NCBI GenBank assembly: GCA_013823325.1
Contig: PNLY01000055.1
Location: forward strand, 1 to 38,161
Length of the DNA: 38,161 bases
From: Methylobacterium sp.
GTDB lineage: Bacteria; Pseudomonadota; Alphaproteobacteria; Rhizobiales; Beijerinckiaceae
Reading direction: 5' to 3'
Part shown: positions 15,357-23,377 of the stretch, piece after piece
Numbering within the stretch: the first letter of the stretch is position 1
Layout of the letters: the number at the start of each line of letters is the position of its first letter
The notes under the pieces: generated by a model
Database searches by the model: none
The model's input: the letters and a program-made list of their open reading frames with translations, nothing else
Told to the model about the DNA's origin: nothing
Position numbers and translations under genes: made by a program

Positions 15357-16238
15357 ATGAAACTCGACCTGATCGTCGGCGGCGAGCGCTGGCGGATCGC
15401 CTGCGACACGGCGCGGGCGCCTCGCACGCTCGCCGCCATCGCCGCGACCTTGCCCACCGCACTCCAGCTCCACACCCCGAAGATCGCCGGGCAGCACATC
15501 TACTGGCATGCGCCCTTCGTCGAGGATGCCGAGGGCGGCGTCGACGTCATGGAGGCGCAGCCCGGCGCCTTCCTGTACTGGCCGGCACGGCAATTCCTCG
15601 AACTGATCTTCGCGCCGCTCCAGGCCGAGACCGCCGAGGTCACCCTGCTCGGCCGGATCGAGGGCGGGCTGCCGGAACTCCAGGCGCTCGGCGTGCGCCT
15701 GCGCGAGCAGCACGGGCGCAGGCTCTTCGCCGGCAATCTCGTGCCAGTCGAAGGCGTGCAGGCGCCGGAACCGCGACCATCGCAGGTTCCTGCCGAACTC
15801 CTCGCCCTCCGGCAAAAACTCTGGAACGCCTCGCCAGCCGATATCGAGACGCTGCTCGCCTCGCGCGCGACCATGCACCCGGCCGGCCCGCTCTTCCTGG
15901 CGGAATCGGAGGCGCGCATCCTGCACGAACTACTCTGGTGGGTCCGTGGCAGCCTTGCGACCGAGGAGCCGCCCATCTCCTGCCGCATCGCCGCTGTCGC
16001 CTGCAACAAGGCCGCGACCCGGCTGCGTGATTTCTGCCATCTCGGCGAGAGCGCGGCCACAATCTTCGCACTGGAGGCCGCCTTCGGCCGCAACGACATC
16101 CCGCTCGCCGCTCTGGTCGACGAAGCAATCCTCTGCGCCGGCCGGCTGGCGGCCTGGCTCGACCTGCGCATCCCATGGTCGGCGGTCAACGAGGCCGCCC
16201 GCTCGGCACTCGATGAGACCCAGGGGATGCTCTCATGA
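15357..16238 (+). CDS. Cyclophilin-like (DUF3830-type) protein with a helical C-terminal domain
   Basis: A 293-residue protein. Residues 1 to about 100 resemble DUF3830/cyclophilin-like proteins: a substrate-like beta barrel with ARAPRTLAAIAATLP, then HIYWHAPF and AQPGAFLYWPARQFLELIF. Residues about 140-293 are predominantly helical and I do not recognise them. It is 47 bp after the NIPSNAP gene and overlaps the hydrolase start as ATGA (16235-16238). DUF3830 proteins commonly accompany hydantoin, amide and aromatic catabolism genes and lack a defined reaction. The two-domain form looks unusual. Confidence 0.6.
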   Translation: MKLDLIVGGERWRIACDTARAPRTLAAIAATLPTALQLHTPKIAGQHIYWHAPFVEDAEGGVDVMEAQPGAFLYWPARQFLELIFAPLQAETAEVTLLGRIEGGLPELQALGVRLREQHGRRLFAGNLVPVEGVQAPEPRPSQVPAELLALRQKLWNASPADIETLLASRATMHPAGPLFLAESEARILHELLWWVRGSLATEEPPISCRIAAVACNKAATRLRDFCHLGESAATIFALEAAFGRNDIPLAALVDEAILCAGRLAAWLDLRIPWSAVNEAARSALDETQGMLS

Positions 16239-17062
16239 AAACCGGGCTCGCTCCCCTGGCCGATGGCGGAAGCCTCGCCTACACGCTGCGCGGCGAAGGC
16301 CCGCCGCTGGTGCTGATCTCGGGGCTGGGCGGCCTGGCCTCCTTCTGGAATGCATTCGCCGAAATCTGCGCGCCCTATTTCCAGGTCGTCACTTACGACC
16401 ATCGCGGCGTCGGCGGCTCCTCCGCCCTGGAAGGTCCGACCAGCATCGACGCGATGCGCGAGGACTTGATCGGCCTGCTCGACCATCTCGGCATCGCCAG
16501 CGCCGCCATCCTCGGCCACTCCACCGGCGGCGCCATCGCGCAGAACCTGGCGCTCGCCCAGCCGGAGCGGATCACGCGGCTGGTGCTGTCGGCGACCTTC
16601 GCCTGTCCTTGCGCCTATATGCGACGGCTCTTCGCCGGGCGGATCGAGCAGCTCGACCGGCTCGGCATCGACGCCTATCGCCGCCATGCGGTGACGCTCC
16701 TCAACGCGCCCTATTGGCTCGACGCCAATGACGCCGTCGTCGAGGCGGAATTGCAGGCGGCAGCGGCCCGCTCGAAGCCGACGGATGCCGCGGTGGTGCG
16801 CGAGCGCATGCTCGCCGTGCTCGGCCATGATGCGCAGGACCGGCTGAGGCAGATCGCCTGCCCGGTGCGGATCGTGGTCGCGGCCGACGACATCGTCACC
16901 CCCGCCTATCTCTCGCAGCGCCTGGCCGACCGTATCCCGCAGGCCGAACTCGAAGTGCTGCCGCACGGCGGTCATTACGCCATGCGGGCCGAGCCCGAAC
17001 TTTACCGCGACGCGGTGCTGGACTTTTTGCGCGGCGGAGCCGCCGCCGGGACGAGGACATGA
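16235..17062 (+). CDS. Alpha/beta hydrolase, enol-lactonase-like
   Basis: A 275-residue alpha/beta hydrolase. It has an oxyanion-hole region ISGLGG near 28-33, the nucleophile elbow GHSTGG with S96, acid D218 or D219 in AADD, and H247 in HGGHYAM. Size and motif spacing resemble 3-oxoadipate enol-lactonases and related C-C or ester hydrolases. Four-base overlaps tie it to both the DUF3830 protein and the dehydrogenase. It is distinct from the hydrolase domain of the AcoC-like E2. The substrate is unknown. Confidence 0.85.
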   Translation: MKTGLAPLADGGSLAYTLRGEGPPLVLISGLGGLASFWNAFAEICAPYFQVVTYDHRGVGGSSALEGPTSIDAMREDLIGLLDHLGIASAAILGHSTGGAIAQNLALAQPERITRLVLSATFACPCAYMRRLFAGRIEQLDRLGIDAYRRHAVTLLNAPYWLDANDAVVEAELQAAAARSKPTDAAVVRERMLAVLGHDAQDRLRQIACPVRIVVAADDIVTPAYLSQRLADRIPQAELEVLPHGGHYAMRAEPELYRDAVLDFLRGGAAAGTRT

Positions 17063-18000
17063 TCATGGATGTGAACGCGATGCGCGGGCCGATCGGCGTG
17101 GTCGGGCTCGGCACCATCGGCCAGCGCTGGGCGGCGACCTTCGCCCATCACGGCTACGAAGTCTCCTGCTACGATCCCGATCCGGCGCGCTGGCAGGCCT
17201 TCCAGGCGCTGCATCCGGCGCTGATCGACGATCTCGAACGGCTGGCGCCGGCCCGCAGGGCACGCGGCCTGGTCCGCTTCTCCAGCGATCTCGGCCAGGC
17301 ACTCGCCGGCGTCGCCTTCGTCCAGGAATCCGGCCCCGAGCGGCTCGACCTCAAGCGGGGGCTGCTCGCGGACATCGAACGAAACGTCGGCGACGACGTC
17401 GTCATCGCCTCCTCCTCCTCGGCGTTGCTGGTCTCGGACATGCAGGCGAATTGCGCCCGGCCGCAGCGCATCGTGCTCGCCCACCCGTTCAACCCGGTCC
17501 ATCTGATGCCACTGGTGGAGATCGTCGGCGGCCGCGACACGGCGCCGGAGGTAATCGAGCAGACCCGTGCCTTCTATGAGGCGCTCGGCAAGAAGCCGGC
17601 CGTGCTGCGCAGGGAAGTCACCGGGCACCTGGCGCTCCGGCTGATGGGCGCGATGTGGCGCGAGGCGATCGCGCTCGTCGAGAGCGGCGTCGCCAGCGCC
17701 GAGGATGTCGACCGCGCCTTCTGCTACGGCCCCGGCCCGAAATGGACGCTGCAGGGCTCGTTCATCTCGAACCATCTCAATGCCGAGGGCATCGAGGCCT
17801 TCCTGGCCAAATACGGCAAGACCTATCAGGACATCTGGGACGATCTCGGTGATGCCAGGCTGGAGCCGGCGACGATCGCCCGCGTCTCGCAGGAGGTTCG
17901 CGAGGCCATTGGCAATCGCAGCGACGCCGAACTGCGCGACCAGCGCGATGCCGGCCTCGTCGACCTGCTGCGCGTGATGACGCAGCGCGCCGCCCTCTGA
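17059..18000 (+). CDS. 3-hydroxyacyl-CoA/L-carnitine-type dehydrogenase
   Basis: A 313-residue NAD-dependent dehydrogenase. The Rossmann motif GLGTIG is at 16-21, D39 is in CYDPDP, and serines near 118-120 precede the catalytic motif HPFNPVHLMPLVEIVGG (142-158) with H142 and E154. A C-terminal helical domain starts near 190. Length and sequence style match the L-carnitine dehydrogenase / L-gulonate 3-dehydrogenase branch more than the fatty-acid enzymes, so the substrate is probably a free beta-hydroxy acid. It overlaps the hydrolase stop by 4 bp (ATGA at 17059). An alternative start is ATG 17065. Confidence 0.85.
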   Translation: MIMDVNAMRGPIGVVGLGTIGQRWAATFAHHGYEVSCYDPDPARWQAFQALHPALIDDLERLAPARRARGLVRFSSDLGQALAGVAFVQESGPERLDLKRGLLADIERNVGDDVVIASSSSALLVSDMQANCARPQRIVLAHPFNPVHLMPLVEIVGGRDTAPEVIEQTRAFYEALGKKPAVLRREVTGHLALRLMGAMWREAIALVESGVASAEDVDRAFCYGPGPKWTLQGSFISNHLNAEGIEAFLAKYGKTYQDIWDDLGDARLEPATIARVSQEVREAIGNRSDAELRDQRDAGLVDLLRVMTQRAAL

Positions 18001-18022
18001 CAGCCGAAACGGGAGCATCCGC

Positions 18023-18775
18023 ATGGCAACGCCCCTTCCCTATCGCACCGTCCTCGTCACCGGCGCCTCGCGCGGCATCGGCGCCGCGATCTGCGCCCGC
18101 CTGACCGTGATGGGCCTCACCGTCTACGGCGTCGCCCGCAGCCGCGAGGCGCTCGCCGGCGTCGTCGAGGCGTTCGGTGTCGTGCCCGTCGTCGCCGATG
18201 TCCGCGACACCGACGCGATCATCGCCGGGCTCGCCGGCGCCGAGATCGACGTGCTCGTCAACAATGCCGGCATGGTCGCGACGGTGAAGCCGCTTTACGA
18301 GCAAAGCGCCAACGAGATCGCCGAGACGATCGCGGTCAACCTGACCGCGCCGATGCTGCTGATGCGGGCGCTGCTGTCAGGGATGGTGGCGCGCCGGCGC
18401 GGCCATGTCGTCAACATCACCTCCACCGCGGCGCGCGGCGTGCTCGCCGGCAGCTCGGCCTATGGCGGCGCCAAGGCGGGTCTTGCTCATGCCTGCCGTT
18501 CGCTGCGCTACGATCTCGCCGGCAGCAATGTCCGCGTCACCGACCTCGCGCCGGGGCGGGTCGAGACCGAGATCTATCTGCGCGCCTTCGGCGGCGACCG
18601 CGAGCGCCTCAACGAGACCATGTACGGCCATGTCCGCGCGCTGCAGCCGCAGGACATCGCCGAGACGATCGCCGCGGTGCTTGCCTTGCCGCAGCATGTT
18701 GACGTCACCGAGATCGAGATCTCGCCGACCGACCAGGCGGTCGGCGGCCACGTCTTCAAATCGGTGGAGGGCTGA
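18023..18775 (+). CDS. Short-chain dehydrogenase/reductase
   Basis: A 250-residue classical SDR. TGASRGIG at 13-20 binds the cofactor, NNAG is at 80-83, N106 is in AVNLT, and the catalytic residues S134, Y147 and K151 (YGGAK) are in place. D59 in ADVRD and R39 or S40 in VARSRE suggest NADP may be accepted. It starts 22 bp after the carnitine-type dehydrogenase and ends the plus-strand operon; its stop is 5 bp from the convergent ProC-like gene. A keto/hydroxy interconversion in the same pathway is likely. Confidence 0.9.
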   Translation: MATPLPYRTVLVTGASRGIGAAICARLTVMGLTVYGVARSREALAGVVEAFGVVPVVADVRDTDAIIAGLAGAEIDVLVNNAGMVATVKPLYEQSANEIAETIAVNLTAPMLLMRALLSGMVARRRGHVVNITSTAARGVLAGSSAYGGAKAGLAHACRSLRYDLAGSNVRVTDLAPGRVETEIYLRAFGGDRERLNETMYGHVRALQPQDIAETIAAVLALPQHVDVTEIEISPTDQAVGGHVFKSVEG

Positions 18776-18780
18776 GCCGT

Positions 18781-19560
18781 TCAGGCCCGGCGGGTGCTCG
18801 CCGGAGCGCCCGTCAGCTTCTCCAGTACGGCATCGCAGGCGCCGATCCAGCTCGCCTCGACGTCACCGGCTTCGAGCACCTTCAGGCCGCGTTCGGTGAT
18901 GCCGCCCGGCGTCGCCAGGCTCGTCAGCAGCGCCTCGACCGCCTCCGGCCGCTCGGCGATCATCCGGCCGGCGGCGACGAAGGTCTCGGCCGCCAGCTGC
19001 CGCGCCGTCTCGGGCGCCAGACCATGGGCGAGCGACCAGTCGCGCCCGAGCCCGATCAGGACCTGGGCCCAGCCATAGATCGCGGCGCTGACCGTCGCGG
19101 TCTCGAACCCGACTTCGTCGGCGAGCGGGATGACAGCCCCGAGCCGCGCCAGCAGCGGCCGCAATGCCGGCAGGTCGGGATGGACCGTGGTCGGGCTCGC
19201 GCCGATCGAGGCCGCCGTCAGCGGCATGATCCGCACCACTTCAGCTGGCGCGGCAGCCGCGCGCAAATCTGCCAGGGGCACGCCGGCGCAGGCCGAGACC
19301 AGGATCTGGCCAGGCCGCCAGCCCAACCCCGTCACTGCGGCGACGGCATCGCCCGGCCGCGTCGCCAGCAGCACGATATCGGCGGCGGCGACAAGCGCGC
19401 CATTGTCGCTTGCCAGCGCGATGCCCAGGCGCTCCGCCAACTCCGGACCATGCCCGCGCGGCGACAGGATCATCTCGTCCGCCGGCAGCCCGCTGCGCAG
19501 GAGCCCGGTGATCATCTCTGCCGCGAGATGGCCGACGCCGAGGAAGCCAATTCGTGTCAT
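18781..19560 (-). CDS. ProC-like NAD(P)-dependent imine reductase
   Basis: A 259-residue pyrroline-5-carboxylate reductase-like protein. The N-terminal Rossmann loop FLGVGHLAAEM (about 5-15) differs from the usual GGGNMA of ProC. The dimerisation domain keeps the family signature as LLTSLATPGGITERGLKVLE. The start at 19560 (MTRIGFLG) is where similarity begins; a further 7 codons are open upstream. It is divergent from gntR, with candidate site C between them. The divergent glycine loop and catabolic setting suggest it reduces a pathway imine or ketimine rather than supplying proline. That is inference. Confidence 0.78.
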   Translation of the reverse strand: MTRIGFLGVGHLAAEMITGLLRSGLPADEMILSPRGHGPELAERLGIALASDNGALVAAADIVLLATRPGDAVAAVTGLGWRPGQILVSACAGVPLADLRAAAAPAEVVRIMPLTAASIGASPTTVHPDLPALRPLLARLGAVIPLADEVGFETATVSAAIYGWAQVLIGLGRDWSLAHGLAPETARQLAAETFVAAGRMIAERPEAVEALLTSLATPGGITERGLKVLEAGDVEASWIGACDAVLEKLTGAPASTRRA

Positions 19561-19571
19561 GTTGCATCCAT

Positions 19572-19596
19572 GAGTGCGCACACTGCTTGCAGCAAT
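19572..19596. promoter_or_regulatory. Candidate GntR site C, proC-like/gntR divergent region
   Basis: A weaker copy of the 25-bp element, agreeing with 14 of the 21 positions defined by sites A and B: AGTG at 2-5, AC at 11-12, GCA at 21-23 and T at 25, among others. It contains the near-palindrome AGTGCG/CACACT. Its position would suit autoregulation of gntR. Confidence 0.42.
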
Positions 19597-19692
19597 GGCG
19601 ATCGGTGGTTGATTTTTGCGTGCGAGGCGCTTTCAAGCATGAAGCGTCGAAAGGCCGGACGCGACCGCAGACCGGCCGGACAGAGAGGCTGA

Positions 19693-20457
19693 ATGCCGAA
19701 GACCGCCAAGGCCACGACCGCGGAAAAGGCCGACAGGACCGCGCCGCGCCGCGCCGCCGACAGCGCCGAGCGCGCCTACAAGGCGATCCGGCAGCAGCTC
19801 GTCGAGTTCAAGATGCGCCCGGCCGAGCGAATCAACGAGGTCCATCTCGCCGAGATGCTCGAGCTCTCGCGCACCCCGGTGCGCGAGGCGCTGAACCGGC
19901 TCGCCTCCGAAGGCTTCCTGGTGTTCACGCCCAATCGCGGCTTCCGCTTTCGCGGGCTCGACATCGACGATCTGCTCGACCTGTTCGAGATGCGCTCGAT
20001 CATCGAGACCGGCGCCTTTGCGCTGGCCTGCGAGCGCGCGGACGAAGCCGGCATCGCCAAGCTGCAGGCCTTCTGGGCCGATGCGCATCCTCGCTATGAG
20101 CGGCGCGACCCGGACGAGATCCTCGAACTGGACGAGGCCTTCCACGTCCATCTCGCCGAGCTCGCCAACAATCCCGAGATCGTCCACCAGCTGACTGGCA
20201 TGAATGCGCGCATCCGCTTCGTGCGCCGCGCCCAGATCGAGAACGCGCCGCAGCACTGGAGCCTGGTCGATGACCATGCGCGCATCCTCCAGGCCCTGGT
20301 CGACCGTGACCGCGAGCGCGGCGTCGACATCCTGCGCCGACACATCTCGCTGACCTTCGCCGAAGCCCGCGCCGCCCTCAAGGAGGCGCTCCTGAAGAGC
20401 TATCTGCCGGACGAGGACACGCCGCCCCGCCGCCGGGCGCGCCCCGCCCGGAAGTAG
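19693..20457 (+). CDS. GntR-family regulator, FCD (FadR) type
   Basis: A 254-residue regulator. The winged helix-turn-helix spans about 25-88, including HLAEMLELSRTPVREALNRL (51-70). The all-helical FCD ligand domain spans about 95-220 with the usual metal ligands D147, H151, H195 and H217. An Arg-rich tail ends the protein. FCD regulators typically bind carboxylic-acid intermediates of the pathway they control. The central position, and the shared motif at sites A, B and C, indicate it is the local regulator of both flanking operons. Confidence 0.9.
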   Translation: MPKTAKATTAEKADRTAPRRAADSAERAYKAIRQQLVEFKMRPAERINEVHLAEMLELSRTPVREALNRLASEGFLVFTPNRGFRFRGLDIDDLLDLFEMRSIIETGAFALACERADEAGIAKLQAFWADAHPRYERRDPDEILELDEAFHVHLAELANNPEIVHQLTGMNARIRFVRRAQIENAPQHWSLVDDHARILQALVDRDRERGVDILRRHISLTFAEARAALKEALLKSYLPDEDTPPRRRARPARK

Positions 20458-20604
20458 CACGGGGCCTGCGACGCGGCCGCATGGCGGGCCATGACGCGCA
20501 AGGTCCGGGACTGTCGGCCAGCTCATCGCCGCGTCGGTTTCGCGACTGTCGTTAAACCTTGAATTCAAAGCGTTTTTCTTCGGCCAACCCATCTCCCGGG
20601 CCGA

Positions 20605-20632
20605 CCCGGCGTGCGCCGGGGCCGGCGCTTTT
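20605..20632 (+). terminator. Probable terminator after gntR
   Basis: CCCGGC (20605-20610) and GCCGGG (20615-20620) form a tight stem with a 4-base loop, followed by a GC-rich stretch and TTTT at 20629-20632. It lies 150 bp after gntR and before the ABC-operon promoter. The short T-run makes strength uncertain. Confidence 0.45.
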
Positions 20633-20681
20633 ACCAGCAGGAATCTGCGATTTGGGCAGGGTCTGCGCACGCGATGTCCAA

Positions 20682-20706
20682 AAGTGCCTGTACAACTGCA
20701 TGCACT
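20682..20706. promoter_or_regulatory. Candidate GntR site A, upstream of the VOC/ABC operon
   Basis: The element contains AAGTGC (20682-20687), whose inverted copy GCACTT is at 20702-20707, making an imperfect 26-bp palindrome. It also matches site B at 17 of 25 positions. A short hairpin, CGGG (20726-20729) with CCCG (20735-20738), sits between it and the VOC start codon. Confidence 0.55.
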
Positions 20707-20744
20707 TATGACACGTTCCGTGTATCGGGGAAATCCCGCTGTGA

Positions 20745-21599
20745 ATGGAACCTCTAGGGATGCGCGACCACGTCCTCGGGCTCGACCACATCGTAATCGC
20801 CGTGAGCGAGCTGTCGGCGTCGGCGCAACGCTGGCAGGCGCTGGGCTTCACGGTCTCGCCGCGCGGCCTGCACAGCGACTATCTCGGCACCGGCAACCAC
20901 ACGATCATGTTCGAGGACGACTATGTCGAGCTCCTCGGCGTTCTCGTGCCCACCGAGTTCAACGCGCCGACGCGCAGCTTCCTCGCTGACGGTGCCGGGC
21001 TCGAACGCTTGGCCATGCGCACCGACGACGCCGCTGCCGGCCTCGCCGCGCTAAGGCGCGACCGCTTCGACGGCAGCACCGGCCCGTTCGAGTTCCGTCG
21101 CCCGGTCGAGCTCGATGGCGGACGCATCGGAGAAGCGGGCTTTCGCATCTTCCAATGGCCCCTGGAGCCGGCGCCCGGAAACGTTCGTCTCTTCGCCTGC
21201 CAGCACCTCACCCGCGAGACCGTCTGGTTGCCGAGCCTGACCGCGCATCGCAACGGCGTCCGGGCGCTGAAGCGGATCGAGATCGTCGCCGCCGACCCAC
21301 GGGCCGAGGCCGAATTGTGCGGCAAGCTGCTCGACCTGCCGGTCAGCGCGACGGCCGGCGTCCATACCGTCGCCATGCGTCCGCGCGGCGCCGATCTGGT
21401 CTTCGTCGATGCGGCGCGCTTCGCAGCGCGCTGGGGGCGCCAGGCCGGCGACGCGCTGCCGCGCTGCGGCATCGTCCTGGCGATCGCGGACATCGAGGCG
21501 GCAACGCCCTTCGCCGAATGGACCGGCCCCAACGCCCTGCTCTGCGCGAGGGTCGACGGCGCCCTGATCGGCTGGGAGGCACCCGCCCGGCGGGAATGA
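20745..21599 (+). CDS. VOC/glyoxalase-like protein
   Basis: A 284-residue protein of the vicinal oxygen chelate superfamily, glyoxalase-like type with two tandem modules. The first opens LDHIVIAVSELSASAQRWQALGF, has FEDDYVELLGV, and the second begins near 172. Related proteins occur in many catabolic operons and include dioxygenases, isomerases and non-enzymatic members. The start could be 20745 or ATG 20760 (five codons in); neither has an ideal ribosome site. It is the first gene of the transport and amino-acid-like catabolism operon and lies just after site A. Confidence 0.8.
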   Translation: MEPLGMRDHVLGLDHIVIAVSELSASAQRWQALGFTVSPRGLHSDYLGTGNHTIMFEDDYVELLGVLVPTEFNAPTRSFLADGAGLERLAMRTDDAAAGLAALRRDRFDGSTGPFEFRRPVELDGGRIGEAGFRIFQWPLEPAPGNVRLFACQHLTRETVWLPSLTAHRNGVRALKRIEIVAADPRAEAELCGKLLDLPVSATAGVHTVAMRPRGADLVFVDAARFAARWGRQAGDALPRCGIVLAIADIEAATPFAEWTGPNALLCARVDGALIGWEAPARRE

Positions 21600-21646
21600 C
21601 CGCCCGGCCGCGAAACTCACAAGCAATCATCACGATGGAGGGGACC

Positions 21647-23251
21647 ATGACCACGACACATCCGACACGGCGACGCCTGCTCGCCAGCGCCGGCGCGCTC
21701 GCGCTGGCGGCCGCGCTGCCGGCCACGACCTTCGCGCAGGAACCGCGCCGCGGCGGCACCATCACGGTGCACATGCCGCAGGAGCAGCGCATCCTGAACC
21801 CGGCCTTGCGCGCCTCGACCGGCGTCTACGTCATCGCCTCCAAGATCATGGAGCCCCTGGTCGACCTCAACGAGAAGGGCGAGCTCGAGCCGATGCTGGC
21901 GACGAGTTGGGAAGGCTCGGCCGACGGCAAGACCATCACCATCAAGCTGCGCGAAGGCGTGAAGTGGCATGACGGCAAGCCCTTCACCTCGGCTGACGTG
22001 CAGTACACGGCGATGGAGCTGTGGAAGAAGCACCTGAACTACGGCACCGCGCTGCATTCGGCTCTCGAGGCGGTCGATACGCCGGACGCCCATACCGCGA
22101 TCTTCCGCTACAGCCGGCCGATGCCGATGGACCTGTTCATGGGCGCGGCGCCGGACCTCGGCTACATCGCGCCGAAGCACGTCTACGAGGGCACCAACAT
22201 CCTCGACAACCCGGCCAACGTCGCCCCGATCGGCACCGGCCCGTTCAAGTTCGCCCAGTACGAGCGCGGGCAATACGTCATCGCCGAGCGCAACCCCGAC
22301 TACTGGCGCAAGGGCTTCCCCTATCTCGACAAGATCGTCTGGCGCTTCATCACCGACAAGGCCGCCGCAACCGCCGCGATCGAGGCCGGCCAGGTCCATA
22401 TGAGCAACTATTCCTCGCTGCCGCTGGCCGATATCGACCGGCTCGGCAAGGATGCCCGCTTCGAGGTCTCTTCGCGCGGCAATGAGCGCCAGCCCTTCCA
22501 GAACACGATCGAGTTCAACCTGCGCCGCAAGGAGCTCTCGGACGTGCGCGTGCGCCGCGCCATCATCCACGCGGTCGACACCGACTTCTTCATCGAGAAC
22601 TTCCTGTACGGCAACGGCAAGCGCGCCCATGGGCCGATCCCGTCGGTCTCGACCAATTTCTACAAGGCCGGCGCGCCGGACTATGCCTTCGACGTCAAGA
22701 AGGCCAACGCGCTGCTCGACGAGGCCGGCTTCAAGCGCGGCGCCGGCGGCGTGCGCTTCTCGCTGAAGATGCTGAGCCCGCCCTTCGGCGAGGATATCCC
22801 GCTCTGGTCGACCTTCATCCAGCAGTCGCTGCAGCAGGTCGGCATCAAGGTCGAGCTCCAGCGTCCGGACGCCGCGACCTATCTGACCGCGGTCTATCGC
22901 GACTGGGACTACGACCTCTCGACCGGCTGGCACATCTACCGTGCCGATCCGGCGATCAGCACCATGGTCTGGTACCGCTCGGGCAGCCCGAAGGGCACGG
23001 CCTTCACCAACCAGTGGGGCTGGGTCGATCCCAAGGCCGACAAGATGATGGACGACGCCGCCTTCGAGATCGATCCGGCCAAGCGCAAGGCCGCCTATCC
23101 GGAGATCGTCAACCTGCTCAACACCGAGGTGCCGCTGTGGATGGCGACCGAGCGTCAGTTCATCTCGGTCACCAGCAAGAAGCTGAAGAACCACCATAAC
23201 AATCCGCGCTGGCCGTCGAGCCACTGGGCGGATCTGTGGTTCGAGCCCTGA
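21647..23251 (+). CDS. Peptide-type ABC transporter substrate-binding protein, Tat-like signal
   Basis: A 534-residue family 5 solute-binding protein (DppA/OppA type). The N-terminus TRRRLLASAGALALAAALPA is a twin-arginine-like signal with cleavage near TFAQ. The mature part has the family pattern PMLATSWEGSADGKTITIKL and REGVKWHDGKPFTSADV, then IGTGPFKF. The start at 21647 has GGAGGGG upstream. These proteins capture peptides, opines, amino-sugar acids or similar solutes in the periplasm. A strong stem-loop follows the gene, probably keeping its mRNA more abundant than that of the permeases. Confidence 0.93.
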   Translation: MTTTHPTRRRLLASAGALALAAALPATTFAQEPRRGGTITVHMPQEQRILNPALRASTGVYVIASKIMEPLVDLNEKGELEPMLATSWEGSADGKTITIKLREGVKWHDGKPFTSADVQYTAMELWKKHLNYGTALHSALEAVDTPDAHTAIFRYSRPMPMDLFMGAAPDLGYIAPKHVYEGTNILDNPANVAPIGTGPFKFAQYERGQYVIAERNPDYWRKGFPYLDKIVWRFITDKAAATAAIEAGQVHMSNYSSLPLADIDRLGKDARFEVSSRGNERQPFQNTIEFNLRRKELSDVRVRRAIIHAVDTDFFIENFLYGNGKRAHGPIPSVSTNFYKAGAPDYAFDVKKANALLDEAGFKRGAGGVRFSLKMLSPPFGEDIPLWSTFIQQSLQQVGIKVELQRPDAATYLTAVYRDWDYDLSTGWHIYRADPAISTMVWYRSGSPKGTAFTNQWGWVDPKADKMMDDAAFEIDPAKRKAAYPEIVNLLNTEVPLWMATERQFISVTSKKLKNHHNNPRWPSSHWADLWFEP

Positions 23252-23259
23252 TCCAAGCC

Positions 23260-23288
23260 GGAGCGGCCGCCCTGGCGGCGGCCGCTCC
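23260..23288 (+). other. Strong intercistronic stem-loop between binding protein and permease
   Basis: A perfect 12-bp stem (23260-23271 with 23277-23288; left arm starts GGAGCGGCC) and a 5-base loop, without a T-run. It begins 9 bases after the binding-protein stop. Such structures are known to protect the upstream binding-protein mRNA and lower permease expression in ABC operons such as malEFG. Confidence 0.65.
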
Positions 23289-23377
23289 CCGCCTGACCAC
23301 CGCCTTAGACGAAGGACCGCCTGGCGGATTCGGATGCCGGCCATCCGGACACGCCCGGCGCTTGAAGACCACGGCTC

